From assembly GCA_023249815.1 (NCBI GenBank), contig JAHFBX010000078.1, positions 1-9,932 of the forward strand: a stretch of 9,932 nucleotides of DNA, read 5' to 3'. The notes under the pieces are model-generated. The model was not told the DNA's origin and ran no database searches. It saw only the letters and a list, made by a program, of their open reading frames with translations. Of this stretch, positions 9,027 through 9,932 are shown in pieces. This stretch comes from Candidatus Eiseniibacteriota bacterium. GTDB lineage: Bacteria; Eisenbacteria; RBG-16-71-46. The number at the start of each line of letters is the position of its first letter. Within the stretch, counting starts at the first letter, position 1. The position numbers were made by a program, and so were the translations under genes.

Positions 9027-9932
9027 CTACTCCTTCACCAGGTAGTAGCTCGCCTGCGGGTGGTGCACGATGAGCGCGCTCGTGCTGGCCTCGGGCACGA
9101 GCTGGTGGGCGCTCGTCAGCGTCACGCCGATGGACTCCTCGGGCCTGAGCAGCGCGAACAGCTTGGCCTGGTCCGCGAGATCGGGGCACGCGCTGTAGCC
9201 GAACGAGTAGCGCTTGCCGCGCTCGTCGTCGAGCTTGAGTTCGGCGCGCACGTGGCGGTGGTGCCATTCCGCCAGGCCTTCGGTGGCCGCCATTGCGAGG
9301 CCGTGGATGAACAGCGACTCGGCGTACTCGCCACGCTTGTCCAGCGCTGCGCCGAGGTCGTCCGCGCCCGGGCCGACCGAGACGATCTGGAACGCCACGA
9401 CGTCGAAGCGTGAGGACGACGCGGGCTGGAAGTAGTCCGAGAGGCAGAGCCCTTCGCGATCGGACTGGCGGGGGAACGTGAACCTCGCCACCTCCTCGAG
9501 CTTGCCACGCGGCACGAGCGCGCCCGGCGTGAACGCCGCCGGGTCGTACACCACGAGATCCTGCCCGTCCGACTGGCAGGGAAAGTAGCCGTACACGGCG
9601 ATGGGCCTGAGCCAGCCCTTCTCGCGGGCCTCGCGCTGGAGCTTGAGTCGCCGCGGCTCGAAGTCGTCGCGCACGAGTCTCTCGACCTGTGCCGCATCGC
9701 CGCGCGCGCCCCAATGCAGGCGGTAGAGCGTCTTCAGGTCCATGCCCTCGTACATTCCGTCGAACGGGATCGCGGACGTAGGCGTCACGCGTGCGCCCCA
9801 GAACGGCGGCGACGGCACGCTCACGTCACGCGACACGGTGACCTTGAAGTCCTGCTGGCCGGCGCTGGCCGCGGCAGCACGCGCCTCGAACTGCGCGCTG
9901 TTGGCCTTGAACTCGAACGCCTCGCGCCGGAC
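9027..9932 (-). CDS. metH: Cobalamin-dependent methionine synthase, C-terminal activation domain (partial)
   Basis: The frame is open to the window edge, so the N-terminal part lies beyond base 9932; 301 residues are visible, ending at TAG 9029-9027. They match the AdoMet-binding activation domain of MetH, which supports reductive methylation of cob(II)alamin using AdoMet so that the enzyme can resume making methionine from homocysteine and methyl-tetrahydrofolate. Signatures in order: PPFWGARV; YGYFPCQSDGQDLVVYD; EVARFTFPRQ; LCLSDYFQP; ESLFIHGLAMAATEGLAEW; and the AdoMet/cobalamin motif RYSFGYSACPD (bases 9212-9183), corresponding to RxxxGYxxCP in E. coli. PEASTSALIVHHPQASYY closes the domain. 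The upstream visible stretch (REAFEFKANSAQFEARAAA) resembles the linker that follows the cobalamin domain. It may therefore be a full-length MetH or a split activation subunit; only flanking sequence can tell. It converges with the peptidase across 14 bp. Confidence 0.92.
   Translation of the reverse strand, partial: VRREAFEFKANSAQFEARAAAASAGQQDFKVTVSRDVSVPSPPFWGARVTPTSAIPFDGMYEGMDLKTLYRLHWGARGDAAQVERLVRDDFEPRRLKLQREAREKGWLRPIAVYGYFPCQSDGQDLVVYDPAAFTPGALVPRGKLEEVARFTFPRQSDREGLCLSDYFQPASSSRFDVVAFQIVSVGPGADDLGAALDKRGEYAESLFIHGLAMAATEGLAEWHHRHVRAELKLDDERGKRYSFGYSACPDLADQAKLFALLRPEESIGVTLTSAHQLVPEASTSALIVHHPQASYYLVKE

Noticed and set aside
8065..9714. A 549-codon minus-strand frame and an overlapping 547-codon plus-strand frame at 7770-9413
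   Set aside because: Both cross two unrelated, well-identified genes (M20 peptidase and metH) in wrong frames, and have Arg/Ala/Pro-rich low-complexity products.

Overview
The window is GC-rich bacterial chromosome, roughly two-thirds G+C by eye, with tightly packed protein genes. I see no tRNA, rRNA, CRISPR array, transposase or integrase. A secreted protein ending in a dockerin-like EF-hand pair, an Asp-box propeller lipoprotein, a homodimeric AceE-type pyruvate dehydrogenase and a MetH tail with the 'RYSFGY-ACP' motif would fit a GC-rich lineage such as Candidatus Eisenbacteria, Gemmatimonadota or Planctomycetota. This placement is inference, because no marker gene is present.

Layout, left to right. 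Positions 1-312 hold the C-terminal end of an unidentified gene (+). Positions 350-997 (-) encode a small secreted protein with a signal peptide and two EF-hand-like dockerin repeats, with an excellent AGGAGG ribosome binding site. A 290-bp divergent region (998-1287) carries a plausible sigma70-like promoter and two strong GC-rich stems ahead of aceE. aceE (1288-4035, +) is complete and catalytically intact. It is followed on the same strand by a membrane-anchored alpha/beta hydrolase (4091-5035) and a 130-aa single-span membrane protein (5066-5458); the 55- and 30-nt gaps suggest one transcription unit. A GNAT acetyltransferase (5491-6096, -) converges on that unit.

A second divergent region (6097-6326) contains a 17-bp palindrome just upstream of the acetyltransferase. 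Next comes a probable two-gene unit (+): an Asp-box beta-propeller lipoprotein (6327-7628) and an M20 family metallopeptidase (7651-9012). The window closes with the C-terminal activation domain of cobalamin-dependent methionine synthase (9027 to the edge, -), convergent with the peptidase.

Functionally this is mostly housekeeping: central carbon metabolism (pyruvate to acetyl-CoA), methionine synthesis and peptide turnover, mixed with envelope or secreted proteins of unknown role. I did not find a convincing new multi-gene system. The points most worth a second look are the AceE gene standing apart from E2/E3 and carrying an unavoidable N-terminal extension, its structured leader, the small membrane protein with a holin-like layout, and the palindrome at 6109-6125.
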